Assembly (NCBI GenBank): GCA_014654775.1
Contig: JACVZW010000007.1
Location: 248,001 to 312,000, forward strand
DNA length: 64,000 nt
Reading direction: 5' to 3'
From: Paracoccaceae bacterium
GTDB lineage: Bacteria > Pseudomonadota > Alphaproteobacteria > Rhodobacterales > Rhodobacteraceae
In this document: positions 41,761 to 50,703 of the stretch, in pieces
Numbering within the stretch: position 1 is the first letter of the stretch
How the letters are laid out: every line of letters begins with the position of its first letter
Translations under genes and position numbers: made by a program
The notes under the pieces: generated by a model
Seen by the model: the letters and a program-made list of their open reading frames with translations, nothing else
Told to the model about the DNA's origin: nothing
Database searches by the model: none

Positions 41761-42654
41761 ATGCCCACCACGCCCACTGTCCTCGTCGCAGGCTCGCTCC
41801 ACCACGACATTATGATCGAGACGGATCACCTGCCACGTCCCGACGAAACCGCTGTCGGGCGGCGCTGGTATCCCAAGTTCGGCGGCAAGGGCGGCAATCA
41901 GGCCGTCGCCGCCGCCCACGCCGGGATCGCGGCCCGCATGTTCGGCGCGGTGGGCGAGGATGACTTCGGCCGCGTCCTGCGCGCCGCGCTCGCGGCGGGC
42001 GGGGTGGATGACCGCTTCGTCACCACCCTACCTGACCACGGCTCGGGGATGAGCGTGGCCCTCGCCCTTCCGAACGGCGACTATGCCGCCACCATCGTCT
42101 CGGGCGCGAACCTCGCACTCGATCCGGCCCGTCTGCAGGATGCGGCACTCTGGCAAGACGTCGCCCTCGTCCTGCTGCAGAACGAGGTGGCCGAAGCCAT
42201 CAACCTCGCCGCCGCGACCGAGGCCCGACGCCGCGGCCTGCCCGTCCTCTTGAACGCCGCCCCCGCCCGCCCCCTGCCCGCGGCATTGCGCGCCGCCGTC
42301 GACATCCTCATCGTGAACGCCGTCGAGGCCGCGATGATGGGCGCAGACGAAGTGCGCGACCTTGCTACCGCCGAACAGGCCGCCCGCGCGCTGGCCCGGC
42401 CCGGACAGGCCGTTATCGTGACGGCGGGCGGACATGGCCTTGCCCTCGTCACCCCAGAGGGCACGTCGCTCACCCTGCCCGCGACCCCCGTCGAGGTGGT
42501 CAGCACCCATGGCGCGGGCGATTGCTTCTGCGGCACGCTCGCCGCCGAACGGGCCCGGGGCACCGACCTCGCCACCGCCTGTCGTATTGCCTCCACCCGC
42601 GCCGCGGCGCATGTGGCCGGGCAGGGAAATGCGGCACGAATCGGGCAGGATTAA
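41761..42654 (+). CDS. rbsK: Ribokinase (PfkB family carbohydrate kinase)
   Basis: A 297-residue sugar kinase. It shows [10 protein letters not shown] near the N-terminus, [14 protein letters not shown] (PfkB signature 1, as in ribokinases), the N-A-A-P-A-R-P motif, and [11 protein letters not shown] with the catalytic Asp (signature 2). G-x-G-G-N-Q-A-V and N-x-A-P-A are specific for ribokinase over fructokinase. It phosphorylates D-ribose for the pentose pathway, or ribose released from nucleosides. No ribose transporter is adjacent. Confidence 0.9.
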   Translation: MPTTPTVLVAGSLHHDIMIETDHLPRPDETAVGRRWYPKFGGKGGNQAVAAAHAGIAARMFGAVGEDDFGRVLRAALAAGGVDDRFVTTLPDHGSGMSVALALPNGDYAATIVSGANLALDPARLQDAALWQDVALVLLQNEVAEAINLAAATEARRRGLPVLLNAAPARPLPAALRAAVDILIVNAVEAAMMGADEVRDLATAEQAARALARPGQAVIVTAGGHGLALVTPEGTSLTLPATPVEVVSTHGAGDCFCGTLAAERARGTDLATACRIASTRAAAHVAGQGNAARIGQD

Positions 42655-42657
42655 GGC

Positions 42658-42673
42658 AGGCCCCTCGGGGCCT
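42658..42673 (+). terminator. Weak hairpin after ribokinase
   Basis: AGGCCCC-TC-GGGGCCT is a perfect seven-base inverted repeat three bases beyond the ribokinase stop codon. There is no U-run. Confidence 0.45.
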
Positions 42674-42730
42674 CGATACGCCCCGCGCGCCACCATTGCG
42701 CGAATAAGCATATGATATTAATCAATAAGT

Positions 42731-42808
42731 GGCAGTTTTCAGACCTTTTCCGACCAAATGCCGCCACGAGATCGGACCAAATGCCAATCGTAGAACTGCC
42801 GTTTTTTT
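42731..42808. other. AT-richer intergenic segment with repeats and T-run
   Basis: GGCAGTT (42731-42737) and AACTGCC (42794-42800) are inverted; the second is followed by G and seven Ts, terminator-like on the forward strand. Between them GACCAAATGCC is repeated directly at 42752-42762 and 42775-42785. The surrounding stretch 42655-42963 holds no convincing gene and is visibly less GC-rich than its neighbours. It may be a dispersed repeat or the end of an old insertion. Confidence 0.4.
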
Positions 42809-42963
42809 GCCATATTTGTGGTTCGGGCCGCTGTTGGCCCGGGTTAACGAGTGGGACAAACATGCAGCCACATCTCTTGCCCGGGTAACGCCGTTCTCTG
42901 CCATCCGGCAGCGTTCACCTCGCCCGGCTGGCGTCATGCCCACATTGCACAACGGGCATTGCG

Positions 42964-43245
42964 ATGACCGAGAACCGTGTCTCTCTTCTTTCCACCCGCA
43001 AGCAACCGACAGAGAGCTTGCTGGAACGTGCCCGCAACGGACGGCGCACCGCTCTGGCGGATCGGATGGTCACCATCATCCAGACCTCGACCGATGGCAC
43101 GACCTTCGCCGAACACCGCTTTCCCGCCATGCCGCGCGTCGTCGATCTGCTGGCCCGCCTCGGCGGCGATGCACTTGTCGTTGCCGTACGTACGGAACGC
43201 CTCGACAGCAGCCCCGTCGAACGCCCCGATATCGCGGCCGAGTGA
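42964..43245 (+). CDS. Hypothetical protein (93 aa)
   Basis: A possible small protein starting M-T-E-N-R-V-S-L-L-S-T. Codon third positions are mostly G/C in the second half, as in real genes here, and the predicted V-T-I-I-Q-T-S-T-D-G-T-T-F-A-E-H-R-F-P-A and R-V-V-D-L-L-A-R-L segments look like strand and helix. No ribosome-binding site of quality is seen and no family is recognised. There is no signal peptide or membrane segment. It could be a false frame. Confidence 0.4.
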   Translation: MTENRVSLLSTRKQPTESLLERARNGRRTALADRMVTIIQTSTDGTTFAEHRFPAMPRVVDLLARLGGDALVVAVRTERLDSSPVERPDIAAE

Positions 43246-43673
43246 TCCGCGCCCCACAAGGCGGCAGGGGCCGGGGTCACGCCCTCGCAAAGCAGGCGGA
43301 TAACGACACGGCACTCAGGCCGCGTGCTGACGCGCGACCCTGCCCCTGCCCAACACGCAATCCCGTGACCTAAAGGGGCTTTCGCCTCCCACAAACCGCG
43401 TTCCGGCCTGCCTTTTCGCCCAAGCCCAATGCAGGTCCTCGACGCACCACCGACCCCGCTGCCACTCAGCCGCAAGGCAGAGGCAGCACGGGATGTGATC
43501 ACGAACAGTCCCAAGCGTGACGTCCTCGTCAGGGGCAAGGGGGGCGTGGGCAAGATGACCGCAGCCGCCCTTGGGCGATGGCACCTTGTACCGGGGCCGC
43601 CGCGCCCCACCGGACAGATAACACGACCGACAAGATCGCCTGGGACCGGCCAAGAGCCGCAACGGGCGCGCCG
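43246..43673. other. 428-bp gap without a convincing gene
   Basis: Open frames exist on both strands, but none has a ribosome-binding site, consistent codon use or a recognisable family. The forward stretch 43429-43692 contains a G-K-G-G-V-G-K string that resembles a P-loop but lacks the rest of any P-loop protein. I see no promoter or repeat that I would defend. Confidence 0.5.
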
Positions 43674-43748
43674 TCACTTCAATCCGAAATAGCCAAGCAC
43701 GAACAGGATGATGACGATGGCTCCGACAAGCCAGATCAGATTGTTCAT
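43674..43748 (-). CDS. Tiny single-helix membrane protein (24 aa)
   Basis: An ATG at 43748, with AGGAG four bases upstream, opens a 24-residue frame (M-N-N-L-I-W-L-V-G-A-I-V-I-I-L-F-V-L-G-Y-F-G-L-K). It is one hydrophobic helix ending with aromatic residues and a lysine, as expected for a small inner-membrane peptide. It lies 43 bases downstream of the CsbD gene in the same direction, so both may be one transcript. Similar tiny LVG-x-I/V-V-I-I-L proteins are common in alphaproteobacteria near stress genes (recalled, not checked). Function unknown. Confidence 0.65.
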   Translation of the reverse strand: MNNLIWLVGAIVIILFVLGYFGLK

Positions 43749-43791
43749 TTCTCCTCATCCCTCTTCTGAGAATTCCGCCCTCGGCCGCCTG

Positions 43792-43989
43792 TCAGAAACC
43801 GCGCGTCCAATCGTCGACTTCGCGTTCCGCGGCTTCCTTGACCAGCCCGTAGCGCTCTTGAATCTTGCCGACGAGCTGGTCCCGCCTTCCTGAAATCTGA
43901 TCCAGATCGTCATTCGTCAGCTTGCCCCACTTCTCGATGGCCTTGCCCTGCACCTGCTTCGATTTGCCTTCGACCTGATCCCAGTTCAT
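43792..43989 (-). CDS. CsbD family stress-associated protein
   Basis: A 65-residue soluble protein: M-N-W-D-Q-V-E-G-K-S-K-Q-V-Q-G-K-A-I-E-K-W-G-K-L-T-N-D-D-L, then I-S-G-R-R-D-Q-L-V-G-K-I-Q-E-R-Y-G, the full CsbD-family pattern. The start at 43989 is seven bases after AGGAG; the ATG at 43995 touches that site. CsbD-like proteins are induced by general stress in several bacteria; the mechanism is unknown. It precedes the 24-residue membrane peptide. Confidence 0.92.
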   Translation of the reverse strand: MNWDQVEGKSKQVQGKAIEKWGKLTNDDLDQISGRRDQLVGKIQERYGLVKEAAEREVDDWTRGF

Positions 43990-44120
43990 TCCCATGCTCC
44001 TCGCGTGCTATCCCGGCGCTCGGTCCGCTTTGCCGAACCGCAAGGAATGCTACGCCCGCCCCGGCAGCGCGCACTCACTTGGATCTGCAGGTGCAGCCGC
44101 CCGTCGCGCCACGGCGAAGG

Positions 44121-45392
44121 TCATTGCCAGAACAGGGCGGGGAACATGCCCGCCCAACCCACCATCGCCACCAGCACCAGACCGGGCACGACCCGCAGGG
44201 CGAAAGCCCATCCCCCCGTCGCTGCCGCCATGACGATCTTGGTCAGGGTGTTAGAGGTCAGACCCGCAAGGATCGGAAGCACGGCATCATCCGGCGTGAT
44301 CTTGCCCGACGCCACCAAGGTGGCCACCGATATGGCCGCCGCATGGGTGTCCACCAGTCCCGCCGCCATCGCCGCCAATAACAGGCCCGTATGGCCATAG
44401 CGGTCCTGTAGCCCGGCCGAGATCACAAGGATGACGGCAAGGATCGACCCGAAGGCCAGCGCCGTCTTCAGGCTTAGGACGCCGCCGGTCGGCGCGGCAT
44501 CGCCGCCCGAATGCCGCGCAGCCAGAAAGGTGAAGACGGCCCCGTAGGCCGCAGCACAGCCCCCGGCCAGCAGCAGCGGGCCCGACAGGCGCAATAGGGT
44601 CGGCATGCTCGTGGCGGCCACAACCAGCGCCATCTGCAGGATCGTCGCCACCGTCGAAAGCACAGCCCCCGCGACACAGGCCGCCAAGACCGCGTCGGAT
44701 TTGCGCGCCCGAACGCCCATTGCTCCGATCGCCGCAGTGCTGGAAATGAAGCCCGAGATCGCCCCCGCCAGCGGCAATCCGAACCGCGCCCCCAACAGGC
44801 GTACGGCGACATAGCCCGCCGCACTGATCGCCATGACCAGCACAATCACAATCCAGAGCGATTGCGGATTCAGCGCCAGATACGGCCCCATCGGCCGATC
44901 CGGCACCAAAGGCAGGATCACCAGCGTCGCCGCCGCGAAGATCAGGGCGTCATCAAGCTCGTCCTTCGAGATCACGGTGATGACAAGGTTATGCAGCCAG
45001 GCCTTGGCGTAAAGAAGCGCCGCCACCGTTACCGCAATTGCCGCCGCCGTCTGGGGCGCCTGCATGCACATCCCCCCGAGCAACGCCGTCAGGACAAGCA
45101 CGATCTCCGTGGTCAGCCCCGGGTCTTCATCTTGCGCGCGCCAGTAGGAGACCGCAGCAAGCACGGCGACGCCTGCCGTCAGAACACCCAGCAGCACCGC
45201 CCCCCCAAGGCTAAAGGCGACAGCGCCGGACAGCGACGTGATCGTGAAGGTCCGGATACCAGCCGGAGATCGTGTCGGACCTTCGCCCTTGCGCCGCTCG
45301 CGTTCCGCGCCGATCAGGGCGCCGACGGCAACCGCGCTGACGAGGTTCAGGGCAAGACTGTCCGAGAGCAGCAGATTTTCCATGGAACGCAC
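44121..45392 (-). CDS. MgtC/DUF4010-type membrane protein
   Basis: A 423-residue membrane protein. The N-terminal part is MgtC-like (L-V-S-A-V-A-V-G-A-L-I-G-A-E-R-E-R-R, then G-I-R-T-F-T-I-T-S-L-S-G-A), and the rest is a DUF4010 domain with many helices (G-A-I-S-G-F-I-S-S-T-A-A-I-G-A-M-G, G-L-V-D-T-H-A-A-A-I-S). The domain combination is standard. Function is unproven; MgtC itself is linked to Mg2+ limitation and virulence. The start is GTG 45392 (AAAGG five bases upstream) or ATG 45383. Confidence 0.9.
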   Translation of the reverse strand: MRSMENLLLSDSLALNLVSAVAVGALIGAERERRKGEGPTRSPAGIRTFTITSLSGAVAFSLGGAVLLGVLTAGVAVLAAVSYWRAQDEDPGLTTEIVLVLTALLGGMCMQAPQTAAAIAVTVAALLYAKAWLHNLVITVISKDELDDALIFAAATLVILPLVPDRPMGPYLALNPQSLWIVIVLVMAISAAGYVAVRLLGARFGLPLAGAISGFISSTAAIGAMGVRARKSDAVLAACVAGAVLSTVATILQMALVVAATSMPTLLRLSGPLLLAGGCAAAYGAVFTFLAARHSGGDAAPTGGVLSLKTALAFGSILAVILVISAGLQDRYGHTGLLLAAMAAGLVDTHAAAISVATLVASGKITPDDAVLPILAGLTSNTLTKIVMAAATGGWAFALRVVPGLVLVAMVGWAGMFPALFWQ

Positions 45393-45743
45393 CGGGGCCT
45401 TTGTGCAGGACCCACGAATAGCCCCCGCCTCCGCCCGGCGTATTGATGTGGATCACCCGCCCAGCATTCGCCCGTCTGCCCCGGCGCATAGGCCGCAGGC
45501 AACAGGCGCCGCACCGTAACCTGCAGCAACGCGCGGCAGGTCCCATGGGGCTAGTCTCGTCCCTGCCTTACGGGGGAAGAATGCCGTGCCCAACCTCGCC
45601 CCCTCTTCGTGGCCCGCGCCGTCGCGCAGGCCCATCCGCGTGATGTCCTGCGCCCAGTCCCGTCCCTTGGGGGCGGTGGGGCGGTACTGGCCCCTACGCC
45701 ACCCGCAAGCCGCTTCCACAGGATGCGCTCAGGGACCGAGCCG
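45393..45743. other. 351-bp gap between divergent membrane-protein genes
   Basis: This must hold the promoters of the DUF4010 gene (reverse) and the AI-2E-type gene (forward). Short open frames on both strands have no ribosome-binding site or recognisable family. No repeats or operators stand out. Confidence 0.5.
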
Positions 45744-46829
45744 ATGAACGCAAAACCCCGCTTCCCCCGCAGCAGCCGTTTCGGACGCTCTGCCCTCGCA
45801 TTGGCCAGCCTTGCCGGTGTCTGCCTCTGCCTCCTGATCGCATGGCCGTTCCTCGGCGCGATCACTTGGGCGCTGACGCTGGCGATCCTCTTCGCACCGC
45901 TTCACGCGCGCATCGAACGGATGACCCGACACCCCGACATCGCCGCTCTGCTGTCGACGACCATGGTGGCGGTCGTCGTCGTCGTTCCGGCGGTGTTCGT
46001 GGCCGAACGCCTGATCACCGAGGCCGCCTCAGGCATCCTCGCCCTGCAACTCCGCGTCGAGAAGGGCGAGTTGCAGGCCCTGCTCGACAGCCACCCCGCC
46101 CTTTCGCCTTTCGGAACATGGATCAACCGCCAATTCGATCTGCCATCCATGATGGCCAACCTTGCAAGCTGGCTCAGCAACCTCGGGGCCAGCTTCCTCA
46201 GGGGGTCGGTGTTGCAGGCGGTCGAAGCCCTCATCACCTTCTACCTGCTCTTCTATGTCCTGCGCGACAGGCTGGCGGCCAAGGCGATGATCGTGTCGTG
46301 GCTCCCCCTCGGCAGGACCGAGACGGAGAAACTGCTGCAGCGGGTCGCAGAAACCATCCATGCGACAGTCTACGGAACGCTTGCCGTCGCCGCCGTACAA
46401 GGCAGCCTCGGCGGTCTGGTCTTCTGGGTGCTTGGCCTGCCCACCCCGCTCCTCTGGGGACTGGTGATGGGGCTTCTGTCCCTCGTGCCGGTCCTTGGCG
46501 CCTTTGTCGTCTGGTTTCCGGCGGCCCTTCTTCTCGTTATCGATGGCGGCTGGATACGCGCCCTCATTCTGGCCGTATGGGGCGCGATCGTGGTCGGCGG
46601 GATCGACAACGTGCTGCGGCCGATGTTCGTCGGCAATCGGCTGCGCCTGCACACCATCCCCGCCTTCATCGCGATCATCGGCGGCCTGCTGCTCTTTGGT
46701 CCGCCGGGGTTCATCCTCGGGCCGCTGGCCGCAACGGTGACCATGCTGTTGGTCGGGTTCTGGATCCGACAGAAGCCACCGGACCCATTGCCGGAAAAGG
46801 ACCCCGTGGCACAGCCCGACGGACCCTGA
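45744..46829 (+). CDS. AI-2E family transporter (YdiK/PerM-like)
   Basis: A 361-residue membrane protein with seven or eight hydrophobic segments. Family landmarks are I-T-W-A-L-T-L-A-I-L-F-A-P-L near the N-terminus, T-F-Y-L-L-F-Y-V-L-R-D, A-A-V-Q-G-S-L-G-G-L-V-F-W-V-L-G-L-P and the C-terminal D-N-V-L-R-P-M-F-V-G. The family includes the AI-2 exporter TqsA and Na+/H+ antiporters, so the cargo is unknown. The ATG at 45744 follows AGGGACCGAGCC; the upstream frame extension is not conserved-looking. Confidence 0.9.
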   Translation: MNAKPRFPRSSRFGRSALALASLAGVCLCLLIAWPFLGAITWALTLAILFAPLHARIERMTRHPDIAALLSTTMVAVVVVVPAVFVAERLITEAASGILALQLRVEKGELQALLDSHPALSPFGTWINRQFDLPSMMANLASWLSNLGASFLRGSVLQAVEALITFYLLFYVLRDRLAAKAMIVSWLPLGRTETEKLLQRVAETIHATVYGTLAVAAVQGSLGGLVFWVLGLPTPLLWGLVMGLLSLVPVLGAFVVWFPAALLLVIDGGWIRALILAVWGAIVVGGIDNVLRPMFVGNRLRLHTIPAFIAIIGGLLLFGPPGFILGPLAATVTMLLVGFWIRQKPPDPLPEKDPVAQPDGP

Positions 46830-46858
46830 CAGGACCGGGCGCGCCACGGCATCGCCAT

Positions 46859-46877
46859 CCCGCACTGCGGGGCTTTT
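46859..46877 (+). terminator. Possible weak terminator after AI-2E gene
   Basis: CCCGC-ACT-GCGGG followed by GCTTTT lies 29 bases after the stop codon. The stem is only five bases. Confidence 0.4.
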
Positions 46878-47127
46878 GGCCGGAGGGCGGTCGCATCGCC
46901 AACACCCTGCGACGACGGGATCGGCCCGTCGCGGCAGGCCCGCTTCCGGGGCGCTGCTGCGGGCGGTCGGTGGAATGCAGGATGTGCAACCCCGCGTGAC
47001 CGTGTTAACGTGTCAGAGTGACCATTTTCCCCCGACGTGCCCAAGGCAACGCACGGCACCGGGACATGTCACCCTCCTGTCGTGCCAGTCGCTATGCAGA
47101 GCCAAAGAAAACGGAACTGGAACACGT

Positions 47128-50100
47128 TTGAAACGGACTCCCACCAATCGCGCCGCCCCGGTGCATGCTGGGCAAGGGTCCGAGAAGACGCCCGCCGAAA
47201 CGACGGCCGACCGGAACACCCTCTGCCCGGTCGTCGGCATCGGGGCTTCGGCTGGCGGGATCGAGGCGCTGATCAGTCTCTTCGATGCGATGCCCGCCGA
47301 AAGCGGGATGGCCTTCCTCGTGGTGATGCATCTGGACCCGACGCGGGAAAGCGGGCTTGCCGACGTCCTGTCCAAGCACAACGCAATGACCGTGTCCGAA
47401 GCCACGGACGGCGCGGTGATCGAGCCGAACCATATCTACGTCATCCCGCCTGCCGCCTCGCTGACAGTTGATGGCGGCCATCTGCGGCTGGCGGAACCGA
47501 CCGAGCGGCGGGGGGCCCGCTACCCAATCAACGAGTTGTTCGAGTCGCTGGCAAGCGGGCGGCAGTCCGGGGCGATCTGCATCGTGCTGTCGGGAACCGG
47601 GAATGACGGCACGGAAGGCCTGAAAGAGGTCCGCAGCCAAGGCGGCTGCATCATCGTGCAGGACCCGGCGACCGCCCGGTTCGGGGCCATGCCGCGCAGC
47701 GCGATCGCGGCCGACCTGTCCGACCATGTCCTTGCACCGGCACAGATGCCCGATGTCCTGTTGCGCTATTCCCGTCATGCCTATGCCGCAGGCGCCGACC
47801 TTCCAGAGAATGCGGCATCGGGCGACCTGGCAATAGATCCGGTTCTGGCCCTGCTTAGAAAGCACGCCGGGCAGGATTTCCGGCTCTACAAGCGCAGCAC
47901 GCTGACCCGGCGCATCCACCGGCGCATGGGGCTGTCCAACCTTCAGACGATCAGCGCCTATCTCGACCTCCTCGCGTCCCGCCCCGACGAGATCGAAGCG
48001 CTTGGCCGCGACCTGATGATCAACGTCACCGGCTTTTTCCGCGACCCGGAGGCATGGGCGGCGCTGGACGAAACAGTCCTGACCCCGCTGGTCGCCGGAT
48101 GCGACAACGGTGCCTCCGTCCGCCTCTGGGTGCCGGCCTGCGCGACCGGCGAGGAAGCCTATACGCTCGCCATGCTTCTGGCCGCCCGCGCCGAGGCCGC
48201 GAACAAGCAGTTCGAAATCAAGCTCTTCGCCACCGACGGGCGCGAGGACAATCTGACGGTGGCCCGGGCGGGCCTCTATTCCGAAGCCGCCGTGGCAGCG
48301 ATCCCGCCGCCCCTGCTGGAGCGCCATTTCGACATTATGGACGATGGGTCCTACCGCGTGGTGGAAGATCTGCGCGGCATGGTGGTGTTTGCGGCCCACA
48401 ACCTGCTGCGCGATCCGCCCTTCTCGCGCATCGACCTGATCAGTTGCCGCAACCTTCTGATCTATCTGCAACCCGTGGCGCAGAGGCGTGCCCTCGCCTT
48501 GATGCATTTCGCCTTGCGGCCGGGCGGTCACCTGCTCGTCGGCAATTCCGAAGGCGTGTCCGGGCGCGAAGACCTTTTCGAGACGGTGTCAAAGAAATGG
48601 CGCATCTTCCGCCGCATCGGCGGAACGCGCCATGACATCCTCGACTTTCCACTTCTAAGGGGCCGCACCATGCCCACCAACAATGAGGAGTCGGCCATGC
48701 CTGACACCGGCCGCCCCATGCAGCGCATCGTCGATGTCGCGCAGCGCGCGCTGCTGGAGCGTTTTGCCCCTGCTTCGGTTCTGATCGAGCGGAACGGACA
48801 GGTCGTCTGGATCCACGGATCGACAGGTGACTACCTCGAACCCCCGCCGGGAGAGCCGAGCCGCGATCTCATGGCGATGGCCCGGCACGGCCTGCGCGCC
48901 AAGCTGCGCCACGCCGTCCGCGAAGCGGTCGAGAAAACGCGTCCCATCGATTTCCGCGCCGTGGTTCGGCACGGCAATCGCGAGCAGGCGGTCGCAGTCT
49001 CGGTGATGCCCTTGCCCGATCCCTCCGACAATCTGCTCTTGGTCAGCTTCCGCCCGGTCGATCTGCCGCCCGGAACCACCGTCGCGGATGAGGCCGATCG
49101 CCAGATCCTTCAGCAGGCCTTCGAGGATGAACTCGCCTCGGCCCGCGCCGAACTGAAAGACACGATCCAGCAATTCGAAACGACGAACGAAGAACTCAAG
49201 GCCGCGAACGAGGAAGTGACCTCGATGAACGAGGAGCTTCAGTCGACCAACGAAGAACTGGAGACGTCCAAGGAAGAACTCCAGTCCTTCAACGAAGAAC
49301 TTCAGACCGTCAACAGCCAGCTTCACGACAAAAACCAAGAACTGGCGGACACCACGGACACGTTGAACAACCTGCTGGCCAGCAGCGAGATCGCGACCGT
49401 GTTTCTCGACAAGGAATTCCGCATCAAGTGGTTTTCCCCCAGCAGCAAGGAACTGCTGGCTCTGGTCGACACGGATGTCGGCCGCCCGGTCGCCCACTTC
49501 GCCTGGAAGGTCAAGGACGAGACCCTGCTGCGCGATGCCGAAACGGTGCTGCAAAAGCTGACGGGAATCGATGCCGAGGTGCGCAGCAGCACAGGACGCT
49601 GGTATCTACGCCGCGTCCTTCCCTACCGCACGCAGGACGACCGCATCGCAGGCGTCGTCATCGCCTTCGTGGACATCACCGACCACAAGCTGGCACAGGA
49701 TGCGATCAACGAAGCCCGCCTCTTTGCCGAGGCGATCATCAGCACCGTCCGGCACCCGGTTCTGGTGCTGGATTCCGATCTGCGGGTCCGCTCGCTCAAT
49801 CCCGCCTTCTGCGAGGCGTTCAACTGCCCGGCCGCCGAGTCCGAGAACCACCTCCTTCAGGAACTGGACCACGGCGCATGGGACATCCCCGAACTGCGGC
49901 AGTTGCTGCGCAAGGTCCTCAGCGACGGACAGCCCTTCGACGGCTACAAGATCGAACATGTCTTCCCCAAACGCGGGCGGCGGCACATGCTTCTGAACGC
50001 GCGCAAGCTGGCCCACAGCGACGGGCGGTCCGAACTGATCCTGCTTGCGATCGAGGATGTGACCGAACGCCATGACGCCGATGCCCTGCGCCAGACCCTC

Positions 50101-50700
50101 ATCAGCGAACTCAGCCACCGCGTGAAGAACATGCTCGCGATGGTGCAGTCGATCTGTTTGCAGACCCTGCGCCAGAGCGACACGCTGGAACAGTTCGAAG
50201 CAGCCTTCGAGGGACGTCTGCACTCTCTCGCCCGGGTCCATGACCTGCTGGTGACCGAGAACTGGACCGGTGCCGATCTGGGCCAGCTTGTCCGTCGCAC
50301 CATGGAACCGCTTGGCCGGGGCGACCAGATCACCTTCACCGGGCCGAAACTGAACGTCACACCCGAGGTGGGCGTCACGATGGCCATGGTCCTGAACGAG
50401 CTTGCGACCAATGCGGTGAAATACGGCGCGCTGTCCCGCGACAGCGGCCGTCTAGAGGTGACATGGCGGCTGGATGCAAGGGCCGACGGCAAGTGGGTCG
50501 CACTCACTTGGACCGAAAGCGGCGGCCCGACCGTCGCACCGCCAACCCGCAAGGGTTTCGGCTCGACGCTGATCGAACGCAGCATCACCCATCAACTCAG
50601 CGGCACGATCGCGCTGCATTTCCGGCCAGAGGGCCTCTGCTGCGACATCGCCTTTCCGTTCAAACAGCGCACCGCCCCCCGCAGCGAAAAAGAGAGCTGA
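47128..50700 (+). CDS. CheB-CheR-PAS-HWE hybrid histidine kinase
   Basis: A very large multi-domain signalling protein. From a TTG start at 47128 it has 1190 residues: CheB-type methylesterase (about 33-215; G-I-G-A-S-A-G-G and S-G-T-G-N-D-G-T-E-G), CheR-type methyltransferase (about 235-505; V-P-A-C-A-T-G-E-E-A-Y), a coiled coil of N-E-E-L repeats (about 670-745), PAS domains (about 746-988), and an HWE/HisKA_2 kinase (E-L-S-H-R-V-K-N-M-L near 995, N-E-L-A-T-N-A-V-K-Y-G near 1090). The start is uncertain: ATGs at 46876 and 46975 are in frame, but the extra N-terminus is Cys-rich and unlike a domain. The next gene, four bases on, is a lone receiver. Confidence 0.9.
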   Translation: MKRTPTNRAAPVHAGQGSEKTPAETTADRNTLCPVVGIGASAGGIEALISLFDAMPAESGMAFLVVMHLDPTRESGLADVLSKHNAMTVSEATDGAVIEPNHIYVIPPAASLTVDGGHLRLAEPTERRGARYPINELFESLASGRQSGAICIVLSGTGNDGTEGLKEVRSQGGCIIVQDPATARFGAMPRSAIAADLSDHVLAPAQMPDVLLRYSRHAYAAGADLPENAASGDLAIDPVLALLRKHAGQDFRLYKRSTLTRRIHRRMGLSNLQTISAYLDLLASRPDEIEALGRDLMINVTGFFRDPEAWAALDETVLTPLVAGCDNGASVRLWVPACATGEEAYTLAMLLAARAEAANKQFEIKLFATDGREDNLTVARAGLYSEAAVAAIPPPLLERHFDIMDDGSYRVVEDLRGMVVFAAHNLLRDPPFSRIDLISCRNLLIYLQPVAQRRALALMHFALRPGGHLLVGNSEGVSGREDLFETVSKKWRIFRRIGGTRHDILDFPLLRGRTMPTNNEESAMPDTGRPMQRIVDVAQRALLERFAPASVLIERNGQVVWIHGSTGDYLEPPPGEPSRDLMAMARHGLRAKLRHAVREAVEKTRPIDFRAVVRHGNREQAVAVSVMPLPDPSDNLLLVSFRPVDLPPGTTVADEADRQILQQAFEDELASARAELKDTIQQFETTNEELKAANEEVTSMNEELQSTNEELETSKEELQSFNEELQTVNSQLHDKNQELADTTDTLNNLLASSEIATVFLDKEFRIKWFSPSSKELLALVDTDVGRPVAHFAWKVKDETLLRDAETVLQKLTGIDAEVRSSTGRWYLRRVLPYRTQDDRIAGVVIAFVDITDHKLAQDAINEARLFAEAIISTVRHPVLVLDSDLRVRSLNPAFCEAFNCPAAESENHLLQELDHGAWDIPELRQLLRKVLSDGQPFDGYKIEHVFPKRGRRHMLLNARKLAHSDGRSELILLAIEDVTERHDADALRQTLISELSHRVKNMLAMVQSICLQTLRQSDTLEQFEAAFEGRLHSLARVHDLLVTENWTGADLGQLVRRTMEPLGRGDQITFTGPKLNVTPEVGVTMAMVLNELATNAVKYGALSRDSGRLEVTWRLDARADGKWVALTWTESGGPTVAPPTRKGFGSTLIERSITHQLSGTIALHFRPEGLCCDIAFPFKQRTAPRSEKES

Positions 50701-50703
50701 TCC

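Noticed and set aside
43429-43692. Forward 87-codon frame with a GKGGVGK string resembling a ParA/MinD P-loop
   Set aside because: No other Walker or switch motif follows, the frame is too short, and it has no ribosome-binding site.
45211-45546. Reverse 111-codon frame overlapping the DUF4010 start
   Set aside because: It runs out of frame through the start of the DUF4010 gene, lacks a ribosome-binding site and shows no domain.
47113-47135. GGAAC string before the giant kinase as a general-stress (EcfG) promoter
   Set aside because: I could not find the matching GTT element at the expected 16-17 base distance.
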